In this document: positions 29,782 to 39,756 of the stretch, piece after piece
Layout: the number at the start of each line of letters is the position of its first letter
How positions within the stretch are numbered: the first letter of the stretch is position 1
Origin: Salinimonas profundi
GTDB lineage: Bacteria > Pseudomonadota > Gammaproteobacteria > Enterobacterales > Alteromonadaceae
Assembly (NCBI RefSeq): GCF_014750655.1
Contig: NZ_JABBXD010000002.1
Location: 199,184-263,183 of the forward strand
Direction: 5' to 3'
DNA length: 64,000 bases
The notes under the pieces: generated by a model
Told to the model about the DNA's origin: nothing
What the model saw: the letters and a program-made list of their open reading frames with translations, nothing else
Database searches by the model: none
Position numbers and translations under genes: made by a program

Positions 29782-29933
29782 CCTGGCGAACAACCGTGCT
29801 GTTTGTTTCACCTCCTGCTACACTCTTAGCCGGCACGCCCTCAACCTACTATCTACTATCTCTCCTATGCCATTATCTGACAAAATAAATCATGCCCCGA
29901 AATTTTTCTGAGCACAGCCAGGTCTTATCTTGC

Positions 29934-30446
29934 ATGAACGAAAAACAACAACGCTATGAAGCACTGGTACACGCATTTCATGCCGACATCTACCGCTATG
30001 CGTTTTATCTTATAAAAGATAAAAGCATTGCCGAAGACGTGGTTCAGGAGACATTTCTGCGAGCCTGGCGTTCGCTGGATGCATTAAAGGATGAAAAGGC
30101 AGCAAAAGCCTGGTTGATTACGATTGTGCGCCGGGAAAACGCGCGACGCTTTGAAAAAAAGCAGTTCGATACTGTAGATATCGACACCAATCCGGTAGTG
30201 GACGACACCGTTTTTACAGAGCAGTCACTTCAGGAAGCCGACATGCAGCGACTACTGCTAATGCTCTCAGAGCCTTATCGGGAGCCCTTGATACTTCAGT
30301 TATTATTTGGTTACAGCGGTGATGAGATAGCCACTCAGCTCAACCTGAATAAAAACACGGTCATGAGCCGGCTTTTCCGCGCGCGGAACCAGCTAAAAGA
30401 ATTACTGAGCAAGCAAAATGGTGAAAAAGGCAGACATAATGGATGA
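29934..30446 (+). CDS. ECF-type sigma-70 factor
   Basis: 170 aa from ATG 29934 (MNEKQQRYEALV). Region 2 has the ECF pattern DIYRYAFYLIKDKSIAEDVVQETFLRAWRS, and region 4 has LSEPYREPLILQLLFGYSGDEIATQLNLNKNTVMSRLFRAR, the helix-turn-helix for the -35 element. An upstream ATG at 29892 would add 14 residues but lacks a ribosome site and family similarity; the inner ATG is preceded by CCAGG. It overlaps by eight bases the DUF3379 gene, its presumed membrane anti-sigma factor. With that partner broken, this sigma factor may be unregulated; its target promoters are unknown. Confidence 0.9.
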   Translation: MNEKQQRYEALVHAFHADIYRYAFYLIKDKSIAEDVVQETFLRAWRSLDALKDEKAAKAWLITIVRRENARRFEKKQFDTVDIDTNPVVDDTVFTEQSLQEADMQRLLLMLSEPYREPLILQLLFGYSGDEIATQLNLNKNTVMSRLFRARNQLKELLSKQNGEKGRHNG

Positions 30447-31146
30447 CTTAACATTCAGACGCCGAGTCTATGAAGATCCCGATACCGTTGATCAGGATAT
30501 TCTTGATGCTGCAGCCCGCGATCCGGAAAAACGCATATTTTTGCAACAAACCCGCCAGCTGAATGCGCAGCTTAAAGATGCTACCAAAGTACCGGTGCCG
30601 GATGAGCTGGCCCACAAACTTATCTGGCAACAAAGTACCAGGCAGTATTTACAGCAAAAAAGAAAACAGCGCTGGTATGTTGCGCTGGCCGCCTCGGTAG
30701 CATTAGTGACGGGGATCAGTGCCACCATGTGGTTTATGTAACCGTCTGACCGCTTGCAGGATCATGCTCTGGCGCATGTGACACATCTTAGCAAAGAAAT
30801 TCCACAGGTCGGCTACACCGTAGATCTGGATCAGGTAAACGCTAAGCTGGCGAGCTTTGGTGGCATGATGAAAAATCCGGTAGGTGATATTAAGGTGGCT
30901 AACTTTTGCCATTTACAGCTGACCAGAAGTTTACATGTAATTCTCGATACCCCTGCCGGCCTGGTGTCGGTGTTTGTTGTGCCACCAGATGCTGAGCAGC
31001 AAATTCCTCAAAATTTTGAAAACCAACAGTATCGGGGGACAAGCTTTTCCCTACAGAAAGCACGGATTCTGGTTGTCGGTGACAAAGACGTTAATCTTGT
31101 CCCTCTCACTGAAAAGCTGAAAAACACGATGGTATTCTCAGCCTAG
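30439..31146 (+). pseudogene. DUF3379 membrane anti-sigma factor interrupted by an in-frame TAA
   Basis: From ATG 30439 the frame reads 100 codons, through a cytoplasmic domain and a membrane helix (WYVALAASVALVTGISATMWF), to TAA at 30739-30741. The same reading frame then continues open to 31146 with a coherent domain (VGYTVDLDQVNAKLASFGG and so on). Read through, the product would be 235 aa, the usual DUF3379 size. One substitution, for example CAA to TAA, explains the break. A TTG at 30754 could restart translation but has no ribosome site. The truncated product keeps the sigma-binding half and the anchor but lacks the periplasmic part. A sequencing error or read-through cannot be excluded. 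Confidence 0.8.
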
Positions 31147-31283
31147 AGTATGAAGTGCGAATATCAACAATACCTTTTATTTATGGTTAATTCTGTGTGG
31201 GTGAAAAGTTACAACGATTTTTGTCCCGATTCGTAGAGAGTTACGTAAGTTCCTGTTAGCATGCCAGAAAAAAGGAAGAAAAT

Positions 31284-32792
31284 ATGGCAACAGGTACAAT
31301 AATTTCTTTAGGTTTATACTTCGTTGTAATGTTGGGGATTGGGCTTTTCGCGTATCGCCAGACCAATACCGACGTTGAAGGCTACATGCTGGGTGGCAGA
31401 CAACTGGGTCCGGCAGTCACTGCCCTGTCGGCAGGTGCATCCGATATGAGTGGGTGGATGCTGATGGGACTACCCGGCGCGATGTATTTGCAGGGTATTT
31501 CAGCCGGCTGGATTGCAATCGGTCTGGTGATCGGCGCGTTTGCCAATTATCTGCTCGTCGCGCCACGGCTTCGGGTATTTACTGAGGTCGCTCAGAACTC
31601 CATTACACTACCGGACTACTTTGAAAACCGGTTTGCAGATAATACCCGCATACTTCGTATTATCGCCTCAGTGGTTATTGTTATCTTCTTTACTCTTTAT
31701 ACCTCATCGGGTGTGGTAGCCGGCGGTAAACTGTTTGAAAGCTCTTTTAACCTAAGCTATGAAATGGGGCTGTACGTTACGGCTGGTGTCGTTGTTACGT
31801 ACACGCTGATAGGCGGTTTTATGGCTGTCAGTATGACCGACTTTGTTCAGGGGTGTATCATGTTCATCTCTTTGGTCATGGTCCCTATTGTCGTTGTTAT
31901 GGAACTGGGCGGGCTTGGCGCATCAGTCGACTCGTTGAAAAGCATCGACCCTGCGCTTTTTGATCCCTTCATGAATGCTGAGTCCGGAACAGCAATATCG
32001 ATAATCGGCATTATTTCACTGGCGTCATGGGGTCTTGGTTACTTTGGCCAACCGCACATTATTGTTCGTTTTATGGCAATCCGCTCTGTTAAAGATGTAC
32101 CCGCGGCACGAAATATCGGTATGAGCTGGATGATTGTGTCCATTATTGGCGCACTCATGACGGGGCTGTTCGGTCTGGCTTATGTGACGGGAAATGGCAA
32201 CACTATCGACCCTGAAACGGTATTCATTTACCTGTCACAAATTTTGTTCCACCCGCTTATTGGAGGCTTCCTGCTCGCGGCCATTCTGGCAGCGATCATG
32301 AGTACTATTTCATCTCAGCTGCTTGTAACGTCCAGCTCGCTGACAGAAGACTTCTATAAAGCTTTTTTACGTCGTGATGCATCGGATAAAGAGCTGGTTA
32401 TTGCCGGTCGTATTTCGGTTGTGGTGGTGGCTGCTGTAGCAATTTATCTGGCTTATGACAGAGACAGTACAATTCTGACCCTGGTCAGCAATGCCTGGGC
32501 AGGCTTTGGCGCTGCATTTGGCCCACTGGTATTGTTCAGTTTGTTCAAGCGAAGCATGACGCGCAGAGCAGCGCTAGGCGGTATGGTTGTCGGCGCAGTC
32601 ACCGTATTGTTCTGGATTTACTTCCCGGTAGAAATTCAGGGGCAGCGTCTGTCTGAGTGGATGTACGAAATTGTTCCCGGATTTATCCTTTCCAGTCTGA
32701 CAATTATGATTTTGTCAAAATCTGGCAGCCCCAGAGAGGGAGTCGAGGATACCTTCGATAAATTTCAGCAACAGCTTAAAGAACATGCCTAA
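31284..32792 (+). CDS. putP: Sodium/proline symporter PutP
   Basis: 502-aa member of the sodium:solute symporter family (SSS), close to the 502 aa of E. coli PutP. It begins with helix 1 and the ALSAGASDMSGWMLMGLPGA segment, which forms the sodium and proline sites in PutP, and later shows WGLGYFGQPHIIVRFMA, also PutP-typical. About 13 membrane helices are expected. It imports proline with sodium, suited to a marine habitat. AAGGAAG precedes the ATG. It stands alone between the sigma/anti-sigma pair and a terminator; no putA is nearby. Confidence 0.95.
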   Translation: MATGTIISLGLYFVVMLGIGLFAYRQTNTDVEGYMLGGRQLGPAVTALSAGASDMSGWMLMGLPGAMYLQGISAGWIAIGLVIGAFANYLLVAPRLRVFTEVAQNSITLPDYFENRFADNTRILRIIASVVIVIFFTLYTSSGVVAGGKLFESSFNLSYEMGLYVTAGVVVTYTLIGGFMAVSMTDFVQGCIMFISLVMVPIVVVMELGGLGASVDSLKSIDPALFDPFMNAESGTAISIIGIISLASWGLGYFGQPHIIVRFMAIRSVKDVPAARNIGMSWMIVSIIGALMTGLFGLAYVTGNGNTIDPETVFIYLSQILFHPLIGGFLLAAILAAIMSTISSQLLVTSSSLTEDFYKAFLRRDASDKELVIAGRISVVVVAAVAIYLAYDRDSTILTLVSNAWAGFGAAFGPLVLFSLFKRSMTRRAALGGMVVGAVTVLFWIYFPVEIQGQRLSEWMYEIVPGFILSSLTIMILSKSGSPREGVEDTFDKFQQQLKEHA

Positions 32793-32810
32793 TCGGGTAC
32801 GAAGCTAATA

Positions 32811-32840
32811 AAAACCACCGCATAGCGGTGGTTTTTTTGT
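32811..32840 (+). terminator. Rho-independent terminator after putP
   Basis: AAACCACCGC/GCGGTGGTTT stem with a three-base loop (32812-32834) running into seven T. Confidence 0.9.
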
Positions 32841-33061
32841 ATCTGCTCACAGATGGCTGATTGCTTGCATAACAAGTAAGTGAGCAACAGCACAAATAAG
32901 CATGTTTTTATTTTAAACTAAAACTTTTTATTTAGTTTTTCGTAACAGGTATAAAAGTGCTATTTCGTATAGCTAAATGGCATACAACAATTTGATCTAA
33001 ATATGTTAGAGTTCTATACATATAATCGTTTCATATATCACTCGACAATCGGACTCGAAAA

Positions 33062-33976
33062 ATGACAGCAGAAATACCGTCTATCACCCATTTAAAACAG
33101 CTCGAAGCCGAGAGCATCCACATTTTTCGCGAAGTAGCCGCCGAATTTGATAACCCGGTCATGCTATATTCTGTAGGAAAGGATTCCTCGGTATTGCTTC
33201 ACCTGGCGCGTAAAGCGTTTGCCCCTGGTAAAATTCCTTTCCCTTTGCTTCACGTAGACACGACGTGGAAATTCCAGGAGATGATTGAGTTTCGTGACCG
33301 TCAGGCCAAGAAATATGGCTTTGATCTTCTGGTACACATCAACCAGGAAGGTGTTGAGCAAGGTGTTGGCCCATTTAGTCACGGTAGTGCTAAGCATACC
33401 GACATCATGAAAACACAGTCGCTTAAACAGGCGTTAAATAAATACCAGTTTGATGCAGCATTTGGTGGTGCGCGTCGTGACGAAGAGAAGTCTCGTGCAA
33501 AAGAGCGCGTTTATTCTTTCCGTGACAGCAATCACCGCTGGGATCCGAAAAATCAGCGTCCTGAGCTGTGGAACATCTACAACTCTCAGGTAAACAAAGG
33601 CGAAAGTATCCGTGTTTTCCCTATGTCTAACTGGACTGAGCTGGATATCTGGCAATATATCTATCTTGAAAACATCGATATCCCTTCTCTTTATCTGGCG
33701 AAGCCGCGTCCGGTCGTTGAACGCGACGGCGTGTTGATCATGGTCGATGATGACAGAATGCCACTTAAAGAAGGCGAAACGCCTGAAATGCGTTCTGTAC
33801 GTTTCCGTACTCTGGGTTGCTACCCATTGACCGGTGCCGTTGAGTCAGAAGCAGATACCCTACCTGAAGTTATCCAGGAAATGCTACTGACCAAAACATC
33901 AGAGCGTCAGGGCCGTGTTATTGACCACGATAGTGCTGGCTCCATGGAGAAGAAAAAAATGGAAGGATACTTCTGA
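33062..33976 (+). CDS. cysD: Sulfate adenylyltransferase subunit 2 CysD
   Basis: 304 aa (E. coli CysD is 302). The PP-loop [18 protein letters not shown] near residue 40 and the [22 protein letters not shown] segment are diagnostic. With the GTPase CysN it forms ATP sulfurylase, making adenosine 5'-phosphosulfate from sulfate and ATP. First gene of a five-gene sulfur operon; the upstream 220 bases are AT-rich and should hold the promoter and possibly a CysB site, which I could not locate with confidence. The next gene begins one base after its stop. Confidence 0.97.
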   Translation: MTAEIPSITHLKQLEAESIHIFREVAAEFDNPVMLYSVGKDSSVLLHLARKAFAPGKIPFPLLHVDTTWKFQEMIEFRDRQAKKYGFDLLVHINQEGVEQGVGPFSHGSAKHTDIMKTQSLKQALNKYQFDAAFGGARRDEEKSRAKERVYSFRDSNHRWDPKNQRPELWNIYNSQVNKGESIRVFPMSNWTELDIWQYIYLENIDIPSLYLAKPRPVVERDGVLIMVDDDRMPLKEGETPEMRSVRFRTLGCYPLTGAVESEADTLPEVIQEMLLTKTSERQGRVIDHDSAGSMEKKKMEGYF

Positions 33977-33977
33977 T

Positions 33978-34571
33978 ATGGCCACCAATATCGTCTGGCA
34001 CAAACACGAGGTTAACAAGCAAACCCGTTCAGACAAGCTAGGCCAGAAACCACGCGTAATCTGGCTGACAGGTTTGAGTGGCTCAGGCAAATCGACCTTG
34101 GCTAATCTGCTTGAAAAGAAACTTTTTGAAGAAGGTAAACTGACTTACCTGCTTGACGGCGACAATATCCGTCATGGACTGTGCGGCGACCTGGGCTTTT
34201 CTGACAAAGACAGGGTAGAAAATATCCGCCGGATCAGTGAAGTGGCAAAACTGTTCGTTGATTCGGGCACGATTGTACTTACGGCCTTCATTTCACCGTT
34301 TCAAACTGACCGCGACTTTTGCCGCAAATTGTTGCAGGAAAAAGAATTCGTGGAAGTTTATGTCGATGTGCCGCTGGCTGTCTGCGAACAGCGCGATCCG
34401 AAAGGGTTGTATAAGAAGGCGCGTAATGGCGAAATCAAAGACTTCACCGGTATAGACTCAACCTATGAGGCACCGGTAAACCCTGAAGTACATCTGGAAT
34501 ATCAGGACGAATCTGCTGAGGCAACTGCCGAGCGCTTATTTAACCTGTTGAATGAAAAAGGATTGATATAA
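33978..34571 (+). CDS. cysC: Adenylyl-sulfate kinase CysC
   Basis: 197 aa with the P-loop [18 protein letters not shown], the GDNIRHGL substrate segment, and [13 protein letters not shown] (family FISPFRxDR). It phosphorylates adenosine 5'-phosphosulfate to PAPS. The start ATG at 33978 is one base after the cysD stop; an earlier in-frame start inside cysD adds 21 unrelated residues. Its position between cysD and cysN is unusual, since cysD and cysN are normally adjacent. Confidence 0.96.
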   Translation: MATNIVWHKHEVNKQTRSDKLGQKPRVIWLTGLSGSGKSTLANLLEKKLFEEGKLTYLLDGDNIRHGLCGDLGFSDKDRVENIRRISEVAKLFVDSGTIVLTAFISPFQTDRDFCRKLLQEKEFVEVYVDVPLAVCEQRDPKGLYKKARNGEIKDFTGIDSTYEAPVNPEVHLEYQDESAEATAERLFNLLNEKGLI

Positions 34572-34573
34572 TA

Positions 34574-35362
34574 ATGGCATTACCTGATCCATTAGCAGAA
34601 CAGGTTCTGCGTATCGCCAAGCTTGCGGGCGATAAGATCATGGCGATTTACGAAAAAGATTTCGCAATTTATGAGAAGCAGGATACCAGCCCGCTGACTG
34701 AAGCGGATCTGGCGGCTCACAATGTTATTGTATCTGAACTTGAATCTATTTCTGATTTGCCGGTGTTATCGGAAGAATCAGCAGATATTTCCTGGGATGA
34801 ACGTAAAACATGGCAGCAGTACTGGCTGGTCGACCCGCTTGATGGAACAAAAGAATTCATCAAGAAAAATGGCGAGTTCACTGTGAATATCGCCTTAATT
34901 GACAATGGCAAACCGACCATGGGTGTAGTTTATGCCCCGGCTAAGGAAACGGCCTATGTTGGCTTGGTTGGTAAAGGTGCCTGGCAGCAACAAGGCAGTG
35001 ACTTCACGCCTATTTCAGCCAAGCAACATAGCGATGGTGAAACCTGGAAAGTGGTTGGCAGTCGTTCTCATCAAAGCCCGGAAATCAAAAATCTGCTTGA
35101 GCAGCTTGATGGTGAAACAGAGCTGGTAGCCATGGGTAGTTCACTGAAGCTTTGCCTAGTAGCGACCGGAGAGGCGCATCTTTATCCTCGTCTTGGCCCC
35201 ACTTCAGAATGGGATACCGGTGCCGCCCATGCGGTTGCAACGGCGGCGGGTGCTTCCGTTACCGTGCTTGATCCGGCTGACCCTCTAAATGCCAATGCAG
35301 AAGACCTTTCTTACAATCAGAAAGAGTCAGTGTTGAACCCTTATTTTCTTGTGAGCGCATAG
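34574..35362 (+). CDS. cysQ: 3'(2'),5'-bisphosphate nucleotidase CysQ
   Basis: 262 aa of the inositol monophosphatase superfamily. Metal-binding motifs are visible: [18 protein letters not shown] (family DPxDGT) and [12 protein letters not shown] (family WDxxA/G). It hydrolyses adenosine 3',5'-bisphosphate (PAP), the by-product of PAPS reduction, and so relieves inhibition of the pathway. It starts three bases after cysC and ends two bases before cysN, a strong operon signal and a functional fit. Confidence 0.96.
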   Translation: MALPDPLAEQVLRIAKLAGDKIMAIYEKDFAIYEKQDTSPLTEADLAAHNVIVSELESISDLPVLSEESADISWDERKTWQQYWLVDPLDGTKEFIKKNGEFTVNIALIDNGKPTMGVVYAPAKETAYVGLVGKGAWQQQGSDFTPISAKQHSDGETWKVVGSRSHQSPEIKNLLEQLDGETELVAMGSSLKLCLVATGEAHLYPRLGPTSEWDTGAAHAVATAAGASVTVLDPADPLNANAEDLSYNQKESVLNPYFLVSA

Positions 35363-35363
35363 T

Positions 35364-36779
35364 ATGAATAGCGAAAACAGTTTATTAAAAGAAGACGTTC
35401 TGGCTTATCTGGAACAACATGAAAAGAAAGATCTCCTCCGTTTTTTGACATGCGGTAGTGTTGACGATGGTAAAAGTACGCTTATCGGCCGTCTGCTTCA
35501 TGACTCAAAAATGATTTATGAAGATCAGCTTGCTGCAGTTACTAAAGACAGCAAAAAGATGGGTACAACGGGCGAAAAAGTCGATTTGGCCCTGCTTGTT
35601 GACGGTCTACAGTCAGAGCGTGAGCAAGGTATTACCATCGACGTTGCTTATCGTTACTTTTCTACCGACAAGCGTAAGTTTATTATCGCGGATACCCCTG
35701 GACACGAACAGTACACCCGCAACATGGTTACGGGCGCGTCTACCTGTGATCTTGCGATTTTGATGGTTGATGCTCGTGCTGGCGTCAAAACGCAAACTAA
35801 GCGTCACTCATTCCTGGCGAATCTGCTTGGTATCAAGCATGTCATTGTTGCTATCAACAAAATGGACCTGATTGACTTCAGTGAAGATAAATACAAGGAA
35901 ATTCAGGAAGAATATCTGAAGTTTTCGGAAAATCTGGACTTCCCGGATATCCGTTTTGTTCCTATCTCAGCGCTTGACGGCGACAACGTGGTGAACAAAA
36001 GCGAAAATATGCCTTGGTTCGATGGCATGCCATTAATGGAATTGCTTGAGACCATCGAAGTTGGTAAATATGTCAACGCTGACGATTTCCGCTTCCCGGT
36101 GCAATATGTTAATCGTCCTAATCTGGATTTTCGTGGCTTTGCCGGTACCGTTGTTTCTGGTGAGATAAAACCTGGTGATGAAATCACGTCTTTGCCTTCG
36201 ATGAAAACATCGAAAGTAAAATCAATCGTGACATTTGAAGGTGAGCAGGATCGTGCGTATCCGCCTCAGGCTATCACGTTAACGCTTGAAGACGAGATTG
36301 ATATCTCTCGTGGCGACATGATTGCAAAATCTGACAACTTGCCATTGCACAACAGTCAGTTTAAAGCGCATCTGGTATGGATGGCCGAAGAGCCAATGAT
36401 GCCGAATAAGCAATACAACTTTAAGTTTGCGACGAAAACGACTTCAGGTTCTGTAGCACAGGTAAATCATCAGATTGATGTGAATACATTGGAACAGAAA
36501 GGCGCAGCGCACCTTAACCTGAATGAGATCGGCGAAGTGGATCTTAAGTTTACCCAGCAGGTTGCCTGTGACCCTTACAAGAAAAACCCGGGTACTGGCG
36601 CATTCGTTGTTATCGACAGAATGACCAACGGAACGGTAGGTGCCGGGATGATTATTGATGAGTTGTCTGGCAGTGACCAGCATGCATCTCAGCAATTTTC
36701 TGAGTTTGAACTTGAGTTTAATGAGTTGGTAAGAAAGCATTTCCCACATTGGAATGCACTTGATATCAGCAAGCTGTAA
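35364..36779 (+). CDS. cysN: Sulfate adenylyltransferase subunit 1 CysN (GTPase)
   Basis: 471 aa (E. coli CysN is 475). An EF-Tu-like GTPase: P-loop [15 protein letters not shown], switch region with [23 protein letters not shown] (G3) and NKMDL (G4), then two beta-barrel domains. GTP hydrolysis drives sulfate activation by CysD. There is no C-terminal CysC fusion; the kinase is the separate upstream gene. The permease gene follows 18 bases later. Confidence 0.97.
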   Translation: MNSENSLLKEDVLAYLEQHEKKDLLRFLTCGSVDDGKSTLIGRLLHDSKMIYEDQLAAVTKDSKKMGTTGEKVDLALLVDGLQSEREQGITIDVAYRYFSTDKRKFIIADTPGHEQYTRNMVTGASTCDLAILMVDARAGVKTQTKRHSFLANLLGIKHVIVAINKMDLIDFSEDKYKEIQEEYLKFSENLDFPDIRFVPISALDGDNVVNKSENMPWFDGMPLMELLETIEVGKYVNADDFRFPVQYVNRPNLDFRGFAGTVVSGEIKPGDEITSLPSMKTSKVKSIVTFEGEQDRAYPPQAITLTLEDEIDISRGDMIAKSDNLPLHNSQFKAHLVWMAEEPMMPNKQYNFKFATKTTSGSVAQVNHQIDVNTLEQKGAAHLNLNEIGEVDLKFTQQVACDPYKKNPGTGAFVVIDRMTNGTVGAGMIIDELSGSDQHASQQFSEFELEFNELVRKHFPHWNALDISKL

Positions 36780-36797
36780 ACGCAGGTCCAATACAAT

Positions 36798-38522
36798 ATG
36801 GATGTAAATCAAGTTATAGTGCTGGGGGCTTTCTTCAGCACTATTTTTGCGTTGATAATGACGAATCAGCGCCCCTCAACGATATTTGCGCTGCTGATGC
36901 TGGGCTTGTTGGTGACCAAACAGGTATCCTTTGATGACATTCTGGATAATCTCACCAATAAAGGTCTCGTAACGCTTGTATTGTTGTTGATGGTAAGTGC
37001 AGCCATAGACAAGACTGCGCTTATAAAACGATTAGGCCGGAAACTTGTGACAGCTAACTTTACCAGCTCATACTGGCGGCTGTTCGGACTGACCTTTTTC
37101 TCTTCAGCATTGTTGAACAACACAGCAATAGTCGCCAGCCTTATCGGTCCGGTAAAACAAAATCAGTACCACCCTGCTTCCAAGCTGCTTATCCCTCTGT
37201 CCTATTCGGCCATACTGGGAGGCACAGTGACGCTTATTGGTACATCTACAAACCTCATTGTAGATAGTTTTTTACAGGAACACGGACATCCTGGCTTTGC
37301 GTTCTGGGACTTCACACTCTTTGGTCTGGTAGCAGGGTTAAGCTGCGGTGTGCTGATGTTTCTGATGACACGCTTTCTGCCAAGTATCGCCAATAAAGAA
37401 GCAAATTACCGTGCTTACACTGTTGAGGCTGACGTTGATCCGGGGTCAGAATTGATTGGGAAGACGGTTGAGGAAAATCATCTTCGAAATCTCCCTGAGC
37501 TCTTTCTGGTAGAAATTATTCGTGACGGACAGCTTATATCACCAATTACCCCTGAATTTGTGATTCACGAGAACGATAAACTGATATTTTCAGGTAACGT
37601 ACAAAAGCTCGATAATCTGAGTCATATTAAAGGGCTAACCACCTTTGCTGAAGCCGACGGGATCTTACGTGAGAACCTGACGGAAGTGATTGTGGCAAAC
37701 CGTGCTCAAATTATCGGTCAAACGCTTAAAGCGCTGGGCTTCAGGGCATTGTTCGACGCGGCTGTAGTGGCGATTCGTCGGGACGGCGAACAGCTTTCGG
37801 GTAAGTTGGGCGAAATCAAACTGCAAGCGGGAGATTTTCTTCTATTAGCAGCAGGCCCTGACTTTCACTCAAGACATAACCTGTCCCGCAATTTTTTTGT
37901 TCTCTCTGAGCAAAAAATAAGTCGGCCATTGAGCAATTTACAGGAATGGATTACGGTCGGTGGCTTCCTGCTGGTAGTAGCACTTTCCGCTGCAGAAATA
38001 CTCTCGCTGGCCATCGGATTACTGTTTTTTGCCGCGGTACTGATAGGTGCCAGTGTGACCTCAAATGCGGAAGTTAAACGTAATTTGCCGCTTAATTTGA
38101 TTGTGGTAATCGTCGGCGCACTAAGTCTGGCGACTGCATTGGAAGGCTCGGGCGTCATAGCCTTAAGCACTGACTTTTTGTTGCCCTATCTGGCCGATAC
38201 GAACTGGTTTGTTGCATTAGTAGTTGTGTATCTTGCAACGCTGCTGTTAACTGAGTTTGTGACAAACAATGCTGCAGCGGCACTGATGTTTCCTTTCGCC
38301 TACGGACTGGTGGGAATCATCAATGCGCCCTTAATGCCTTTTGCACTTTGTGTGGCATTTGCGGCAAGTGCCAGCTTTATCTCTCCTTACGGATATCAAA
38401 CCAACCTGCTGGTTTATAATGCCACTAATTATCAGTTCGGCCACTTCGCAAAATTTGGGTTTCCTATCTCAATAATGTATTCAAGCATTGTGTTGATAAC
38501 ATTGAATTGGTATTACCTGTAA
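36798..38522 (+). CDS. SLC13-family permease with two TrkA-C domains, probable sulfate importer
   Basis: 574 aa. N-terminal helices (about 5-190) include the SLC13/DASS motif SLIGPVKQ and GGTVTLIGTSTNLIVDSFL, then two RCK_C/TrkA-C domains (about 205-375), then further helices with TEFVTNNAAAALMFPF and SPYGYQTNLLVYN, the second signature half. This layout matches sulfate-transporting members of the family (algal SAC1/SLT and bacterial relatives). Together with its place at the end of cysDCQN, this supports sulfate uptake coupled to sodium or protons. Ends at a shared terminator with the convergent ABC genes. Confidence 0.9.
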   Translation: MDVNQVIVLGAFFSTIFALIMTNQRPSTIFALLMLGLLVTKQVSFDDILDNLTNKGLVTLVLLLMVSAAIDKTALIKRLGRKLVTANFTSSYWRLFGLTFFSSALLNNTAIVASLIGPVKQNQYHPASKLLIPLSYSAILGGTVTLIGTSTNLIVDSFLQEHGHPGFAFWDFTLFGLVAGLSCGVLMFLMTRFLPSIANKEANYRAYTVEADVDPGSELIGKTVEENHLRNLPELFLVEIIRDGQLISPITPEFVIHENDKLIFSGNVQKLDNLSHIKGLTTFAEADGILRENLTEVIVANRAQIIGQTLKALGFRALFDAAVVAIRRDGEQLSGKLGEIKLQAGDFLLLAAGPDFHSRHNLSRNFFVLSEQKISRPLSNLQEWITVGGFLLVVALSAAEILSLAIGLLFFAAVLIGASVTSNAEVKRNLPLNLIVVIVGALSLATALEGSGVIALSTDFLLPYLADTNWFVALVVVYLATLLLTEFVTNNAAAALMFPFAYGLVGIINAPLMPFALCVAFAASASFISPYGYQTNLLVYNATNYQFGHFAKFGFPISIMYSSIVLITLNWYYL

Positions 38523-38525
38523 AAC

Positions 38526-38560
38526 AAAAAAGGGCGTTCACACTGAACGCCCTTTTTATT
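38526..38560. terminator. Bidirectional terminator between the SLC13 and natB-like genes
   Basis: Stem AAAGGGCGTTCA/TGAACGCCCTTT (38529-38540 with 38544-38555), loop CAC, flanked by A-run on the left and T-run on the right, between convergent genes. Confidence 0.92.
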
Positions 38561-39752
38561 ATCTGAATAGCACTTTTTCTTTATTGAACCAATGAACACA
38601 GAAGCCCAAAAGCAGACCGGCTATTATCGCGGTGGATACGAATATGCCAATAAGCTGATAATAATCCATCGTACCTTTTATTAATTCTTTCATTGCCAAC
38701 GCCACATTGGTTAGTGGTACCCACGCCCAGACGCCCTCGAGCTCAATACCCGGCATCGCGGCAAGTATGACTGGCACGATCACAAAAATTACCAGTGGCC
38801 CCATATAACCCTGCGCTTCTTTAAACGTTTTTGCATAGATGGATAAACTCAGCAGTAGCGCTGAGAAAATGGCCACGACCGGGATCAGCATCAGAAAGAC
38901 CAGAATGAGATCCAGTACATCGATAGCGTCCAGAAAGCTGCTTATCGCTTCAATGGCGAGCCCCTGGCCGGCTATTACGCCCCATATTGCCATGCTCAAT
39001 ACCGTAATAAGCGCGGTCGTTACCCCGGCTACCGCAATTGTCAGAAACTTACCAAAGACTATCTTATTGCGATCAATCGGCGAGATAAGCAACGTTTCAA
39101 GTGTGCCCCGCTCTTTTTCACCAGCGCCGAGATCTGCTGCCGGTATCATGCCCCCCTGCAGGCAAAGAATGAAAACAACATAGGCAACCATTCCACCAAT
39201 TACTTCGCCAATATTCTCTCGTGAGTCAGCAACATTGATTTCTTCCAGCGAAATAGGTGTTATCAAAACCTTTTGCTGCTCTTCACTAATATTGATGGAT
39301 GCAAAAGCATTTCGCTGTGCGCTGGTTGCAATTGGATCAATCAGCTTCTCCAGCCTCGATTTTATTGCGTTGAACCCTGCACCGTTATAATAAAGCTGCA
39401 GTCTGTGCTCACCTGATTGCAAGGGATCTGTGACAAAGCCCTGAGGAAACTCAAGAACAAAATCTACATTGTCCTCTTTTACCCACTGTCTGATCTCAAC
39501 ACCGTCAGCCAGCTCAACCTGTTCAAACCCCTTTGCTTGCTGAATCGTGTCAGCCAGTTCGGGGGCTGCCCGGGCGTTTATCAGGGTGTATCTGAGCACT
39601 TCATTTTGCGCATCTTCGGCCGCTTTGCTGGAGAAGTACGCCACACCGCCAATGATCACCGGAAATAACAGCAGCGGCAACAAAATCATGAAGAACATCG
39701 TCTTTTTATCTCTGACTACTTCCTTCAGCTCTTTTAAAAATACCTTCCACAT
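38559..39752 (-). CDS. ABC transporter permease, NatB type
   Basis: 397 aa. One N-terminal helix (FFMILLPLLLFPVIIGG), a large extracytoplasmic loop (about 40-170), then five or six C-terminal helices with the ABC2-membrane/NatB signature EKERGTLETLLISPI. NatAB of Bacillus exports sodium; other members export drugs or peptides, so the substrate is uncertain. It follows natA by four bases on the same strand and ends at the shared terminator. Confidence 0.9.
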   Translation of the reverse strand: MWKVFLKELKEVVRDKKTMFFMILLPLLLFPVIIGGVAYFSSKAAEDAQNEVLRYTLINARAAPELADTIQQAKGFEQVELADGVEIRQWVKEDNVDFVLEFPQGFVTDPLQSGEHRLQLYYNGAGFNAIKSRLEKLIDPIATSAQRNAFASINISEEQQKVLITPISLEEINVADSRENIGEVIGGMVAYVVFILCLQGGMIPAADLGAGEKERGTLETLLISPIDRNKIVFGKFLTIAVAGVTTALITVLSMAIWGVIAGQGLAIEAISSFLDAIDVLDLILVFLMLIPVVAIFSALLLSLSIYAKTFKEAQGYMGPLVIFVIVPVILAAMPGIELEGVWAWVPLTNVALAMKELIKGTMDYYQLIGIFVSTAIIAGLLLGFCVHWFNKEKVLFR

Positions 39753-39756
39753 GGTT

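Noticed and set aside
30754..31146. A separate gene starting at TTG 30754
   Set aside because: It is in the same frame as the DUF3379 gene, has no ribosome site, and its sequence is the expected C-terminal part of that protein.
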